Part shown: positions 34,883 through 43,387 of the stretch, piece by piece | How the letters are laid out: each line of letters begins with the position of its first letter | Position numbering within the stretch: position 1 is the stretch's first letter | NCBI GenBank assembly: GCA_019414445.1 | Contig: DXMA01000015.1 | Location: 1-64,000 of the forward strand | Direction: 5' to 3' | From: Collinsella sp. | GTDB taxonomy: Bacteria; Actinomycetota; Coriobacteriia; Coriobacteriales; Coriobacteriaceae | Length of the DNA: 64,000 nucleotides | The notes under the pieces: generated by a model | Told to the model about the DNA's origin: nothing | Database searches by the model: none | What the model saw: the letters and a program-made list of their open reading frames with translations, nothing else | Program-made: the position numbers and the translations under genes

Positions 34883-36100
34883 ATGAACAGTGACGCCAAG
34901 CTGCAAATCTTGATCGAGGCCTTGGCTGCTGCCGGGGCCTCGGCGTTGGCAATCGATGGGCATGGACACGTGGCGATATCGACCATGGATGATGCCGCGC
35001 TCGAGCAAGATGTCGCGGCATTTGTCGCCGAGCGCCTGGGACGCGTGGACAACGGCGCGCGCCTGGTGATGGGGCATGCGGGAGGGCGCTTGAGCCTCAC
35101 GGTGCGTCCGGTCGCCAAGGAATACGGTGCGCTTTGGGTGGTCGTGGTCCGCGAGGTGCACGGTGTGGCGGCACACGCGGGTATTGAGTGGCTTAACGCA
35201 GATGAGGTCGAGGCGCGCTACGAGGCAAGCGCGTACGGCATTGTCGAAGGTGCCGCTGCGGTCGCTGGTCCCGTCTGCGAAAGCTATGCCCGCGGCGTGC
35301 CCCTCATGTTGGAGGGCGAGCTGGGTGCTGGCCAGGCAGAGATTGCAAAACGCCTCTATCTAGATGGGCCTTATGCTGACGAACCCTTTGTGTCCGTGGC
35401 ACTTGACGAGCTCACGGATCGCGGCTGGCGCCATCTGCTCAAAAGCTCGGAATCGCCGCTGTTCCAGGCAAGGCTGACCCTTTGTATTGGCGGCTGGCAT
35501 GCACTTTCGCCGCAGCGTCTGCGCGAGCTTGTCTCTACGATGACCGACACGGCGCTGGCCACGCGTTGCCATGTGGTTCTGACGGCAAACGATATGCCGG
35601 GCGGTGGCGAAAGCGATCAGGCCGCTTTTGTAACCGAGCGCTTGGCGTGCGCAGTAAGTGTGGCGCCTGCGATTGCCGAGCAGGGTGGCGCATCGAAAAA
35701 GGTTGCGCAGTATTTGTCGTATCTGTCGGATGTCTTTGGAACTGCCGCTCCGAGTATGTCCGAGGAGGCCGCCTCGACGCTCAACGGCTATCGCTGGCCA
35801 CGAAACTATCTGCAGCTTCGCGAGGTATCGGAACGACTGTATATATTAGTAGGGTCGGGTGTGGCGGAGCGCGCGGTGGCGGAGGAGGTGCTCGCCCAGG
35901 AGGATGTCATCAAAACCGCAACTTTTGGCGCCCCGACGCTCGACAGCGACCTGTATATCCTGCGTCCACTGGCCGATACCGAACGCGACATCGCGCGGCT
36001 GGTCGTAGGCTACCTCCAGGGCAACCGGACCCGCGCAGCCGAGGTGCTGGGGATAAGCCGCACGACTCTGTGGCGCTTGCTGAAGGACGACGACCGCTGA
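34883..36100 (+). CDS. Enhancer-binding-protein-like regulator with degenerate AAA+ domain and Fis-type HTH
   Basis: The 405-residue protein ends in a clear Fis-type helix-turn-helix (RTRAAEVLGISRTTLWRLLK). The middle (about 130-335) follows the outline of a sigma-54 activator AAA+ domain: LEGELGAGQAEIAKRLYLDG sits where Walker A should be, later GYRWPRNYLQLREVSERL matches the WPGN-x-REL region. But the Walker A Lys is Gln, the Walker B acidic pair is absent (LTLCIGGW) and no GAFTGA loop can be seen. It should thus bind DNA but not remodel sigma-54 holoenzyme. The N-terminal ~125 residues look like a sensor of unknown type. The start at 34883 has only a weak upstream site. Confidence 0.7.
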   Translation: MNSDAKLQILIEALAAAGASALAIDGHGHVAISTMDDAALEQDVAAFVAERLGRVDNGARLVMGHAGGRLSLTVRPVAKEYGALWVVVVREVHGVAAHAGIEWLNADEVEARYEASAYGIVEGAAAVAGPVCESYARGVPLMLEGELGAGQAEIAKRLYLDGPYADEPFVSVALDELTDRGWRHLLKSSESPLFQARLTLCIGGWHALSPQRLRELVSTMTDTALATRCHVVLTANDMPGGGESDQAAFVTERLACAVSVAPAIAEQGGASKKVAQYLSYLSDVFGTAAPSMSEEAASTLNGYRWPRNYLQLREVSERLYILVGSGVAERAVAEEVLAQEDVIKTATFGAPTLDSDLYILRPLADTERDIARLVVGYLQGNRTRAAEVLGISRTTLWRLLKDDDR

Positions 36101-36184
36101 GCGAGGCACCCGTGACCGCGTGCGGCGCGTGTGCTACAGTCCAAAGCAGTAATGTTTCGATTGCGTTACGGCGTGCGGGGGCGT

Positions 36185-36760
36185 ATGGCGGAGACTTCAA
36201 AATCAAACCGGAATAGACGGAGCGCGGCTCCAGTTAACCGCCGCACGACGTCCCGGACGTGGGGCAAGCACGCGTCGGGGTTCGACGGTTCGTTCAAGCG
36301 CACCAAATACGGCTATCCTTCGGCAAGCGCTCGCTTGGCCATGCAGGCCGAGTCGTCGCTGCGGGGGCGCAAGCGCGTGGTGGGCTCTAAGCTCAAGCAC
36401 GACGGAACGCTGGGCTATATCAGCCGCGGTGCGGCTCGCCGCAGTGGGCTCAATCCTGCTGGCTGGCATCGATATGTGCCGATCGTGGTCGTTGCCGCGA
36501 TAATCGTCATCGCACTCGCGGCACTCGGATATGCTGGCGGCGGTGCCAACTTGGACGCAATGTTCAAATCGCCCGAGCTCGCGCATGCAGGCACAGAAGT
36601 TGTCGAGGGTGCTCAGATCCAGACGGGCGTCGCGCCCCAGCGCGGTATCGTTGCGGCGGCCTCCACCATCGCCGATGCGCATAAGAACGAGGACGAACAA
36701 GGCGACGGCGCCGAAACGACTCGCATGAACGAAACGACGACAACTCCATCGGCAAGATAA
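36185..36760 (+). CDS. Single-pass membrane protein of unknown function, basic N-terminus
   Basis: The 191-residue protein is not recognised. Residues 1-95 are strongly basic (many R, K, S) and include AMQAESSLRGRKRVVGSK and a LNPAGWHRY motif. A hydrophobic span (about 100-120, PIVVVAAIIVIALAALGYAG) follows, then a polar, acidic exported part with E, D and T. The topology should be N-terminus inside, C-terminus outside. I start at 36185; upstream in-frame ATG codons at 36131 and 36152 are possible and would add 11-18 basic residues. It follows the Fis-type regulator by 84 bases. Confidence 0.6.
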   Translation: MAETSKSNRNRRSAAPVNRRTTSRTWGKHASGFDGSFKRTKYGYPSASARLAMQAESSLRGRKRVVGSKLKHDGTLGYISRGAARRSGLNPAGWHRYVPIVVVAAIIVIALAALGYAGGGANLDAMFKSPELAHAGTEVVEGAQIQTGVAPQRGIVAAASTIADAHKNEDEQGDGAETTRMNETTTTPSAR

Positions 36761-36823
36761 GTTGCGAGCGGGGTGGCTAAAATAGCCCCGTCCCAAATTA
36801 GCTACCCCTATGACGCTCCTGGG

Positions 36824-37345
36824 TTACCTTACGTAGACGACGTTGTCGCGGCGGGGTTTGGGCTCGGGTAGCGTGTCCTCGGCATAGCCCAGAATGCAGT
36901 GACCGACACCGCGCAGGCTGCCGTCGGCGGGCAGGCTCCAGCTGGCCAGCAGCTCCAGGCCCTCGGGCGAGTCAAAGACCTCATGCGCGCGGTGAATCCA
37001 GCACGAATCGACACCCAGTGCATAGGCGGCGTTGAGCAAGTTGCCCATGGCAAGCGAGCCGTCTTCCAGATGCGTGGGCACGCTGCGGTCGACCAGCACC
37101 ACCACAACGGTCTTGGCGCCATAGAAGGGGTCGCCGTTGCTGCCCATGACCTGGGCGTTGAGCCGTGAGAGACGCTCGACGGTCGCGGGGTCGGTGACGG
37201 CGACAAACGTCACCGGTTGGCGGCCCATGCCGCTCGGTGCATATTGGCCGGCTTCGATAATGCGTGCAAGCTTTTCGGCCTCGACGGGACGATCGCTGTA
37301 TTTGCGGCAGCTGCGGCGGTGAATGAGTGCTTCGATAGTCTCCAT
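36824..37345 (-). CDS. Nitroreductase-family protein
   Basis: The 173-residue FMN-dependent oxidoreductase-like protein opens METIEALIHRRSCRKYSDRP, the classical FMN phosphate-binding stretch, followed by IIEAGQYAPSGMGRQP, DGSLAMGNLLNAAYALGVDSCWI and VGHCILGYAE. Such enzymes reduce nitro groups, quinones or flavins with NAD(P)H. The start at 37345 is preceded by AAGGAGG; the frame is open further upstream without support. It is transcribed alone. Confidence 0.9.
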   Translation of the reverse strand: METIEALIHRRSCRKYSDRPVEAEKLARIIEAGQYAPSGMGRQPVTFVAVTDPATVERLSRLNAQVMGSNGDPFYGAKTVVVVLVDRSVPTHLEDGSLAMGNLLNAAYALGVDSCWIHRAHEVFDSPEGLELLASWSLPADGSLRGVGHCILGYAEDTLPEPKPRRDNVVYVR

Positions 37346-37494
37346 GGTGCCTCCTTGTAGTGGCGTTGCAGATGCCCCGTTCATACCCGTCGGGCTCAAA
37401 CGGTAGACGGTCAATTGCCCGGCCAAAAGGATAGATTCCAATTGGGAAAGTAGGTTTGCATAAAAGTACCTTCAGAATGTGACAAACAAATGGG

Positions 37495-37640
37495 ATGGTT
37501 AAACGTTTTATCCCGTCTACCCTGCGGTTTTTTACCACTTGCCTAAATGACGAACGTATAACCTCTGATAAAGGTTTTACTAAAGGAGTACCAACGTTTA
37601 TCAATGCGCCGTGGTGGCGCCGGGCCAGGAGGTAACTATC
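37495..37640 (+). promoter_or_regulatory. Upstream region of the small protein gene at 37641
   Basis: TGGTTAAACGTTTTATCC at about 37496-37513 contains the palindrome TAAACGTTTTA typical of LacI-type operators. AAAGGAG at about 37580 is a ribosome-site-like word without a convincing gene after it. The true site, AGGAGG, is at 37627-37632. Confidence 0.4.
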
Positions 37641-37931
37641 ATGTTCCAGGCTGGAGATGTCGTCGAGACCGACTTCGAAGGATTTCTGAAGCTGCTGCGT
37701 TCCAAGACGCGCGCTTTTGTGACGATTGACGATCACGAGTACTACATCACGCACACCGATGGCTATTGGCGTGTTCAGGATTGCGAGGCCCTCAACGACA
37801 AGGGCCACTTTACTGACTGCTCCGAGCTGGTCAATACGGTCTGCGAGGTTGTTGAGCTGCCTTGGATTTGCGGCAAGAGCCTGCATGACAGCTTTGCGGG
37901 CGCTACGGTCTACGAGGCCGTCGCTGCCTAA
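37641..37931 (+). CDS. Small conserved-looking cytoplasmic protein, unknown function
   Basis: The 96-residue acidic protein has no signal or membrane span. It begins MFQAGDVVETDFEGFLKLLR and contains VTIDDHEYYITHTDGYWRVQD and a Cys-containing middle (DCSELVNTVCEV). A strong AGGAGG nine bases before the ATG argues that it is expressed. I do not recognise a family. It is followed by a terminator at 37958. Confidence 0.65.
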   Translation: MFQAGDVVETDFEGFLKLLRSKTRAFVTIDDHEYYITHTDGYWRVQDCEALNDKGHFTDCSELVNTVCEVVELPWICGKSLHDSFAGATVYEAVAA

Positions 37932-37957
37932 CAGGCAATAAAGCCCGATTTTCACGT

Positions 37958-37994
37958 GACCGCTGACGCCGCCCCCGCGCCGGCGGTCTTTTTC
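37958..37994 (+). terminator. Terminator after the small protein gene
   Basis: GACCGC / GCGGTC with an inner G/C-rich stem, followed by TTTTTC. Confidence 0.75.
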
Positions 37995-38045
37995 TGCCGA
38001 TAGGCCATAAAAGTGCACGCGTTTGCTGAGAGCCTGTTGACGATA

Positions 38046-38094
38046 GTCAAAACTCGGACTAATCTAGAGATATAAAATTGGTCAAAAATCGGAC
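38046..38094. promoter_or_regulatory. Directly repeated GTCAAAAnTCGGAC boxes, candidate MarR operator
   Basis: GTCAAAACTCGGAC (38046-38059) and GTCAAAAATCGGAC (38081-38094) differ at one base and are 35 bases apart, with TATAAAAT between them, just before the MarR gene. They flank a likely -10 box, a good position for autoregulation. Confidence 0.55.
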
Positions 38095-38112
38095 AATCGA
38101 ATGGTGGGATAG

Positions 38113-38613
38113 ATGAATAGTGCGGTTACGCTGGTCGACTTCGACCGGTTGCTCAATGGACTCGACCATATCTATTCGGAGTTCTCGCGCGCCTGCGGCC
38201 TTTCGGACTGCGCTTACTGGATGCTCGTCGATACCAGCACGGCGGGCGGCAGTATTGCCGTAAGCCGTCTGACAAGCGAATGGTTCTACAGCAAGCAGAC
38301 CATCAACTCGGCCATTAAAACCTTGACGGCGCGGGGCTTCGCAACGTTGGAGTTTGCCGAAGGCAGTCGTAAGAACAAGGTTGTGAGCCTGACCGAAGAG
38401 GGCGGGCGATTTGCCGAGCGTTATGCGCTGCCGGCACTCAAGGCCGAGCAGCGAGCCTTTGGCGCGCTTGAGCCGTGTGAGCAGCGCGAGATTATGCGCT
38501 TGATCGGAAAATTCTCTCAGGTGCTCGGTGAGGAGTGCGAGGCATTTAAGCAGCATATCGCTGCCGAGAGCCAAGCCGAGAATCAAGGTGAGGGGGAGTC
38601 GTGCGACTGTTAA
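38113..38613 (+). CDS. MarR-family transcriptional regulator
   Basis: The 166-residue winged-helix protein has a recognition region (VSRLTSEWFYSKQTINSAIKTL) and wing (LEFAEGSRKNKVVSLTEEG), the order typical for MarR. It overlaps the following ABC exporter gene by 13 bases (or by one if the exporter starts at 38613), so regulator and exporter form one operon. It probably represses the operon until a compound handled by the exporter binds. The C-terminus is polar, ending GEGESCDC. Confidence 0.9.
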   Translation: MNSAVTLVDFDRLLNGLDHIYSEFSRACGLSDCAYWMLVDTSTAGGSIAVSRLTSEWFYSKQTINSAIKTLTARGFATLEFAEGSRKNKVVSLTEEGGRFAERYALPALKAEQRAFGALEPCEQREIMRLIGKFSQVLGEECEAFKQHIAAESQAENQGEGESCDC

Positions 38614-40337
38614 TGAGGTTTCTGAAGCCCTATCGAGGGCTTATCGCAGTGACGCTGCTGGTGCTGCTGGTTGATAACGTCGGCACGCTGTTGGTTCCCA
38701 CGATGCTGGCGAACATGGTCAACACCGGTATCACCACGGGTGATGTCGACTACATTTTGCGCAATGGCCTCTACATGCTTATCGCGACCGGCATGGCCAG
38801 CGGCGGCGCGGTGCTGGGCTGCTATCTTTCGGCGCGCTTGGCCGCCAACGTGGCCTGCGATATCCGCAATGCCGTGTACGACAAGTCGCTCGAGCTCGCG
38901 GCCAGCGACTTTGAGCGCTTTGGCACCGGATCGATGATCACGCGCTCGCTCAACGACATCAACGTGATTCAGCAGGCGATTCTGCAGACGATTCAGCTGG
39001 TGCTGCCCGTGCCGTTTTTGGCTGTGGCGGGCATCATCTTCGCCTGGTTTATCGATCCTGCCATGGGCACGCTTCTGGGCGTCGTGGTTGCGATTGTGCT
39101 GGTGGCGGCGGTCTTTACGGTTGCCAACGCCGCGCCGATCTTTATGCGCTTGCAGAGCTTTATCGACCGCATGAACGTGGTGCTGCGCGAAAACATCGTG
39201 GGCGTGCGCGTCATCCGTGCGTTTAACAAGGAGCGTCACGAGGAGCGGCGCCTGGACGAGGTGTTCAGCGACTACGCCGCCAACGCCATCAAAGTCAACC
39301 ACCTGTTTGTGGGCCTCGACAGCTCAAGCTTCTTTTTGATGAACATCGCCGAGGTAGCGGTGCTGTGGGTTGGCGGCAACCGCGTGGGCGCCCACGCCAT
39401 GCAGATCGCGAGCATCTCGGCGGTGCTGGAGTACGCGCTTCTGATCCTGTTCTTTGTGATGATGGCGCAGATGGTGGTGCTAACGCTGCCACGCGCCGCG
39501 GCATGTCTAAGCCGTGCGCAGCAAGTGCTGGAGATTGAGCCGAGCATCGTCGATGGCCAGCGTACGCTTGATGCGGCCGCGTCCGACTCAAAGGACGGGG
39601 CTGATGCGGTTGCCGTGTTCGATCATATGTCGTTTCGCTTTGACGACGCCGACGAGGACACGCTGTGCGATCTGAACTTTACCTGTCGTCGCGGTCAGAC
39701 GACAGCGATTGTGGGCTCGACGGGCTCGGGCAAGTCGACGGTGGCAAAGCTTCTGTTGCGCTTCCACGATGCCACGAAGGGTGCCATTCGCTTGAGCGGC
39801 GTCGATTTGCGCGAGCTTTCGCAAGGTGAGATTCGCGGGCGCATCGCCTACGTGCCGCAGAAGGCGTGGCTGTTCTCGGGCACCGTGGCAAGCAACCTGC
39901 GCTTTGGCAACGAAGACGCGACCGAGGCGGACATGCTTCATGCGCTGCAGGTTGCCCAGAGCACCTTTGTGCTCGATCAGCCGCAGGGGCTCGATACCCC
40001 GGTGGTGCAGGGCGGTACGAACTTTTCGGGCGGCCAGCGCCAACGTCTGGCCATCGCCCGTGCGCTCATGAAGCATGCCGATCTATATATCTTCGACGAT
40101 AGTTTTTCGGCCCTGGACTTTAAGACCGATGCGGCCCTGCGCCATGCGCTGCAGGACGAGACGCGCGACGCCGCGGTGCTCATCATCGCGCAGCGCATCT
40201 CGACGATTCTGCACGCCGACCAGATTGTCGTGCTCAAGGATGGCGAGGTCGTGGGCCTGGGCACGCATGGCGAGCTTATGGAAACCTGCGAGGTGTACCG
40301 CGCCATCGCGGAATCGCAGATGAAGGGAGGTGAGTAG
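38601..40337 (+). CDS. Heterodimeric ABC exporter, first subunit (degenerate-site half)
   Basis: The 578-residue half transporter has six membrane spans (about 1-300) and an ATPase domain with Walker A GSTGSGKST, signature FSGGQRQR, Walker B YIFDDSFSALD and switch IIAQRIST. The catalytic Glu after Walker B is Asp and the switch His is Gln. This is the pattern of the degenerate-site partner (BmrC-like) in heterodimeric exporters. GTG at 38601 follows GAGGGGGAG; ATG at 38613 is an alternative. Together with the next gene it should export drugs, lipids or peptides. Confidence 0.92.
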   Translation: MRLLMRFLKPYRGLIAVTLLVLLVDNVGTLLVPTMLANMVNTGITTGDVDYILRNGLYMLIATGMASGGAVLGCYLSARLAANVACDIRNAVYDKSLELAASDFERFGTGSMITRSLNDINVIQQAILQTIQLVLPVPFLAVAGIIFAWFIDPAMGTLLGVVVAIVLVAAVFTVANAAPIFMRLQSFIDRMNVVLRENIVGVRVIRAFNKERHEERRLDEVFSDYAANAIKVNHLFVGLDSSSFFLMNIAEVAVLWVGGNRVGAHAMQIASISAVLEYALLILFFVMMAQMVVLTLPRAAACLSRAQQVLEIEPSIVDGQRTLDAAASDSKDGADAVAVFDHMSFRFDDADEDTLCDLNFTCRRGQTTAIVGSTGSGKSTVAKLLLRFHDATKGAIRLSGVDLRELSQGEIRGRIAYVPQKAWLFSGTVASNLRFGNEDATEADMLHALQVAQSTFVLDQPQGLDTPVVQGGTNFSGGQRQRLAIARALMKHADLYIFDDSFSALDFKTDAALRHALQDETRDAAVLIIAQRISTILHADQIVVLKDGEVVGLGTHGELMETCEVYRAIAESQMKGGE

Positions 40338-40338
40338 C

Positions 40339-42345
40339 ATGACCGAGGAGCTCGAGAAGCAGGGCGGCGTTGATGACGCCGTTGCCGCGGGGCTGGTCGA
40401 GGAAACGGCTGTCACGTCGACCGAGCTGGATGACGCCGCCAAGGCTGCAGTCGAGCGCGAGGCTCGCCGCCAAGCGCTCTACGAGGAAAACGAGCGTGCC
40501 GAGGACGAGCGTGCCCGCGCCGAGGCAGAGCGTATGCGCGACGTGGACGACGAAGAAGAGGGCGAGACGCCCCGGGATACCTGGGCGACGGTGCGCCGCC
40601 TGTGGAGCGAGGCCGTCGGCGACCATTGGCGCTTCTACATCGTGTTTGCGAGCATTGTGTTCTATGTTATCTTTAACACCGCTGCACCGGCATATAGCGC
40701 CCGCGTGATCGATGAGCTGTGGGGCCACATTCAGGTGGCGTTTGCCAACGGAACCACCTTCAACATCACCTGGGAGAACTGCGGCAAGACCACCTTCGTC
40801 TACTTTATGATCTGGACTGCCGCTGCCTCGTTCTATGCGCTCCAGAGCTTTTTGATGTCGAGCGTGGCCGAACGCCTCAACCTGCGTCTACGCAACCGCA
40901 TCGCACAAAAGCTCAACCGTCTGCCGCTTGCCTTCTTTGACGCGCATCGTCCCGGTGAGGTCGTCAGCCGTGCGACCAACGACTTGGACAAGATGTCCGA
41001 GAGCATGCAGCGCGGATTGCTGCAGCTGCTTGTGTCGATCGGCACCGTGGTGGGCGCCGTGGGCGTGATGTTCGTGTTTAGCGTGCCGCTTACGCTAGTC
41101 TTTTTGTTCTTTACGGCGTTGTCGCTGCTGGTGACCAAGGTGGTTTCGCGCCGTACGCATGATGTGACGGGCGAGCGTCAGGAGTGGGTGTCCAAAATCA
41201 CGAGCGCGGTCGAGGAAGGCTATTCGGGCCGTTTGGTGATTCGCGCATTCAACCGCGAGCACCAGAGCTCTGCCGAGGTGCACGAGGCCTCGGGCGAGCT
41301 GGCGCGCGTGAGCACCAAGGCCGACTTTATGATTAACGCCGTCGGACCCGCGGTTCGCTTTATCGGTCGCCTGGCGCAGATTGTGATTGCGCTCGTGGGC
41401 TGCAGCATGCTGGTCGCCGGTCACATGACCGTCGGCGTGTTCCAGGCGTTCTTCCAGTTTATCTACGAGGCGTCCGAACCCATGACGCAGCTGTCGTTCA
41501 CTTTTAACTCGCTGCAGAGCGCGCTGGCGAGTGCGGAGCGCGTGTTCGACCTGCTTGATGAGCCCGAGATGGAGGCCGATCCGCTGCCGGACGAGGCCGC
41601 CAAGCTGCCGGGTCGCATTGAGGGCCGCGTCGCTTTTGAGCACGTGCGCTTTGGCTATGCGCCCGACAAGCCGCTCATGCGCGACGTGTCGTTTACCGCC
41701 GAGCCGGGCCAGAAGATTGCCGTGGTGGGAACCACGGGCGCAGGCAAGACGACGCTCATCAACCTGCTCATGCGCTTCTACGAGATCGACGGTGGCCGCA
41801 TTACCCTCGACGGTGTGGACACGAGCCGCATGGACCGCGGCGAGCTGCGCCAGCAGTTTGGCATGGTGTTGCAGGACGCCTGGCTGTTCGATGGCACCAT
41901 TGCCGAGAACATCGCCTATGGCTGTCCCGAGGCGACGCGCGAGGAGATTGTCGCGGCCGCACGTGCCGCTCAGGTCGACTTCTTTGTGCGCACCATGCCG
42001 CAGGGTTATGACACGCGGGTGGCCAACGATGCCGAGAGCATTAGTCAGGGCCAACGTCAGCTGCTGACCATCGCGCGTGTGCTGCTCAACAACCCGGCGA
42101 TCCTCATCCTGGACGAGGCGACGTCGAGCGTGGACACGCGCACCGAGCTTGCCATCGGCCGCGCCATGGACGCGCTCATGCGCGGGCGCACGAGCTTTGT
42201 GATCGCGCACCGTCTGTCGACGATCGTCGATGCCGACCTCATCCTGGTCATGGATCACGGCAATATCATCGAGCAGGGTACGCACAAGGAGCTGCTGGCT
42301 GCCGAGGGCGCTTACGCCGACCTCTACCTAAGCCAGTTCGCATAA
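40339..42345 (+). CDS. Heterodimeric ABC exporter, second subunit (catalytic half)
   Basis: The 668-residue half transporter pairs with the preceding subunit. Its ATPase has Walker A GTTGAGKTT, signature ISQGQRQL, Walker B ILILDEATSSVDT and switch VIAHRLST, all with catalytic residues intact (BmrD-like). It carries an unusual acidic, charged N-terminal extension of about 85 residues (ERAEDERARAEAERMRDVDD) before the first membrane span. The ATG at 40339 follows AAGGGAGG; a GTG three codons earlier is in frame. The stop is followed by a GGGACAG-type hairpin and a terminator. Confidence 0.92.
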   Translation: MTEELEKQGGVDDAVAAGLVEETAVTSTELDDAAKAAVEREARRQALYEENERAEDERARAEAERMRDVDDEEEGETPRDTWATVRRLWSEAVGDHWRFYIVFASIVFYVIFNTAAPAYSARVIDELWGHIQVAFANGTTFNITWENCGKTTFVYFMIWTAAASFYALQSFLMSSVAERLNLRLRNRIAQKLNRLPLAFFDAHRPGEVVSRATNDLDKMSESMQRGLLQLLVSIGTVVGAVGVMFVFSVPLTLVFLFFTALSLLVTKVVSRRTHDVTGERQEWVSKITSAVEEGYSGRLVIRAFNREHQSSAEVHEASGELARVSTKADFMINAVGPAVRFIGRLAQIVIALVGCSMLVAGHMTVGVFQAFFQFIYEASEPMTQLSFTFNSLQSALASAERVFDLLDEPEMEADPLPDEAAKLPGRIEGRVAFEHVRFGYAPDKPLMRDVSFTAEPGQKIAVVGTTGAGKTTLINLLMRFYEIDGGRITLDGVDTSRMDRGELRQQFGMVLQDAWLFDGTIAENIAYGCPEATREEIVAAARAAQVDFFVRTMPQGYDTRVANDAESISQGQRQLLTIARVLLNNPAILILDEATSSVDTRTELAIGRAMDALMRGRTSFVIAHRLSTIVDADLILVMDHGNIIEQGTHKELLAAEGAYADLYLSQFA

Positions 42346-42346
42346 G

Positions 42347-42374
42347 GTGACAAAGGGACAGTCCCGCATGTCAC
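42347..42374. repeat. GTGACA / TGTCAC hairpin with AAGGGACAGTCCC core
   Basis: The 6-bp outer arms (42347-42352, 42369-42374) enclose GGGAC-A-GTCCC, itself a 5-bp hairpin. It lies directly after the exporter stop codon and is part of the GGGACAG set. Confidence 0.7.
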
Positions 42375-42383
42375 ATCAAAAAG

Positions 42384-42421
42384 AAAGGCGCGCCGGGGAT
42401 GGATTCCCTGGCGAGCCTTTT
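42384..42421. terminator. Bidirectional terminator between exporter and cysE
   Basis: AAAGGC-CGCC-GGG pairs with CCC-TGGCG-GCCTTT with small bulges, followed by TTTTGCG; the other strand also has A/T ends. Confidence 0.7.
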
Positions 42422-42458
42422 GCGTCGGTGCCGATGTTGTTTTGTGCCGCTCGCGTTC

Positions 42459-43163
42459 CTAGCGCTCGTCCACGAGCTTGGCGACGAGGGCCTTGAGCTC
42501 GGCCACCTCTCGCTCGAGTTCCTTGACGCGGCGGGCGTTCTCAGTGATGCCTTGACGGTTGAGCGCGGACTGCTCGGCGGCGGCGTCGGGCATGTACTCG
42601 CGATGCTGCTTGGCGTCGAAGCTCTCCTCGAACACGCGGCAGCCGTTGCGCTTGATGATGCGCCCGGGCACGCCCACGACGGTGCAGTTGTCGGGCACGT
42701 CTTTGACGACGACCGAGTTGCCGCCGATTTTGACGTTGTTGCCAATGCGAATGTTGCCGAGCACTTTGGCACCGGTGCCCACGGTGACGTTGTTGCCCAG
42801 GGTGGGGTGGCGCTTGCCGGTCTCGTTGCCGGTGCCGCCGAGCGTGACGCCCTGATAGAGCACGCAGTTGTCGCCCACAATGGTGGTCTCGCCGATGACA
42901 ACGCCCATGGCGTGGTCGATAAAGAAATGTTTGCCGATCTGCGCGGCGGGATGAATCTCGACGCCGGTGATGTGGCGGGTGATTTGCGAGAGCACGCGGG
43001 CGAGCGAGCGATGGCCATGTTCCCACAGCCAGTGCTCGGGCACGTGGTTCCACTTGGCGTGCAGGCCGGGGTAGGACAGGAAGATGACCAGGCCATTTTG
43101 CGCAGCGGGGTCTTGCGCCTGGACGGTCTTGATGTCCTCGCGAATGGTATTGATAAAGCTCAC
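42459..43163 (-). CDS. cysE: Serine O-acetyltransferase
   Basis: CysE acetylates serine with acetyl-CoA, the entry step of cysteine synthesis. The 234-residue protein has an N-terminal helical part (1-65), then hexapeptide repeats of a left-handed beta helix (IHPAAQIG, HAMGVVIGET, YQGVTLGGTG, IGNNVKIGGNSVVV). The catalytic-type His84 is in IDHAMG. The C-terminus has an additional coiled coil (about 205-234, NARRVKELEREVAELKALV), longer than the common tail that binds cysteine synthase. No cysK is adjacent. The start ATG at 43163 is followed by the usual helix. Confidence 0.93.
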   Translation of the reverse strand: MSFINTIREDIKTVQAQDPAAQNGLVIFLSYPGLHAKWNHVPEHWLWEHGHRSLARVLSQITRHITGVEIHPAAQIGKHFFIDHAMGVVIGETTIVGDNCVLYQGVTLGGTGNETGKRHPTLGNNVTVGTGAKVLGNIRIGNNVKIGGNSVVVKDVPDNCTVVGVPGRIIKRNGCRVFEESFDAKQHREYMPDAAAEQSALNRQGITENARRVKELEREVAELKALVAKLVDER

Positions 43164-43387
43164 CGGCCGCCCTCCCTCAGCGCCATGGCAATGCGATTCA
43201 ATAAAGTATAGCGATTCGCTAGGGATTAGGAAGGGCGATCTTGCTTTGCTTTGGGCGACAGGTGTCAGTTATGCAAACTTGCTGGTAATGGAGTCATGCT
43301 TTTGTGGGGTTGCGCACGAGGGGGCGCCGCAACCGTATACTGGTCAACTTGGACGTGTCCGCGCCCACAACTGAGAGGTTTTACTTC

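Noticed and set aside
37603..37650. Small ORF after AAAGGAG at about 37580
   Set aside because: Spacing from the site is too long and the frame reads arginine/glycine-rich noise overlapping the better supported gene at 37641.
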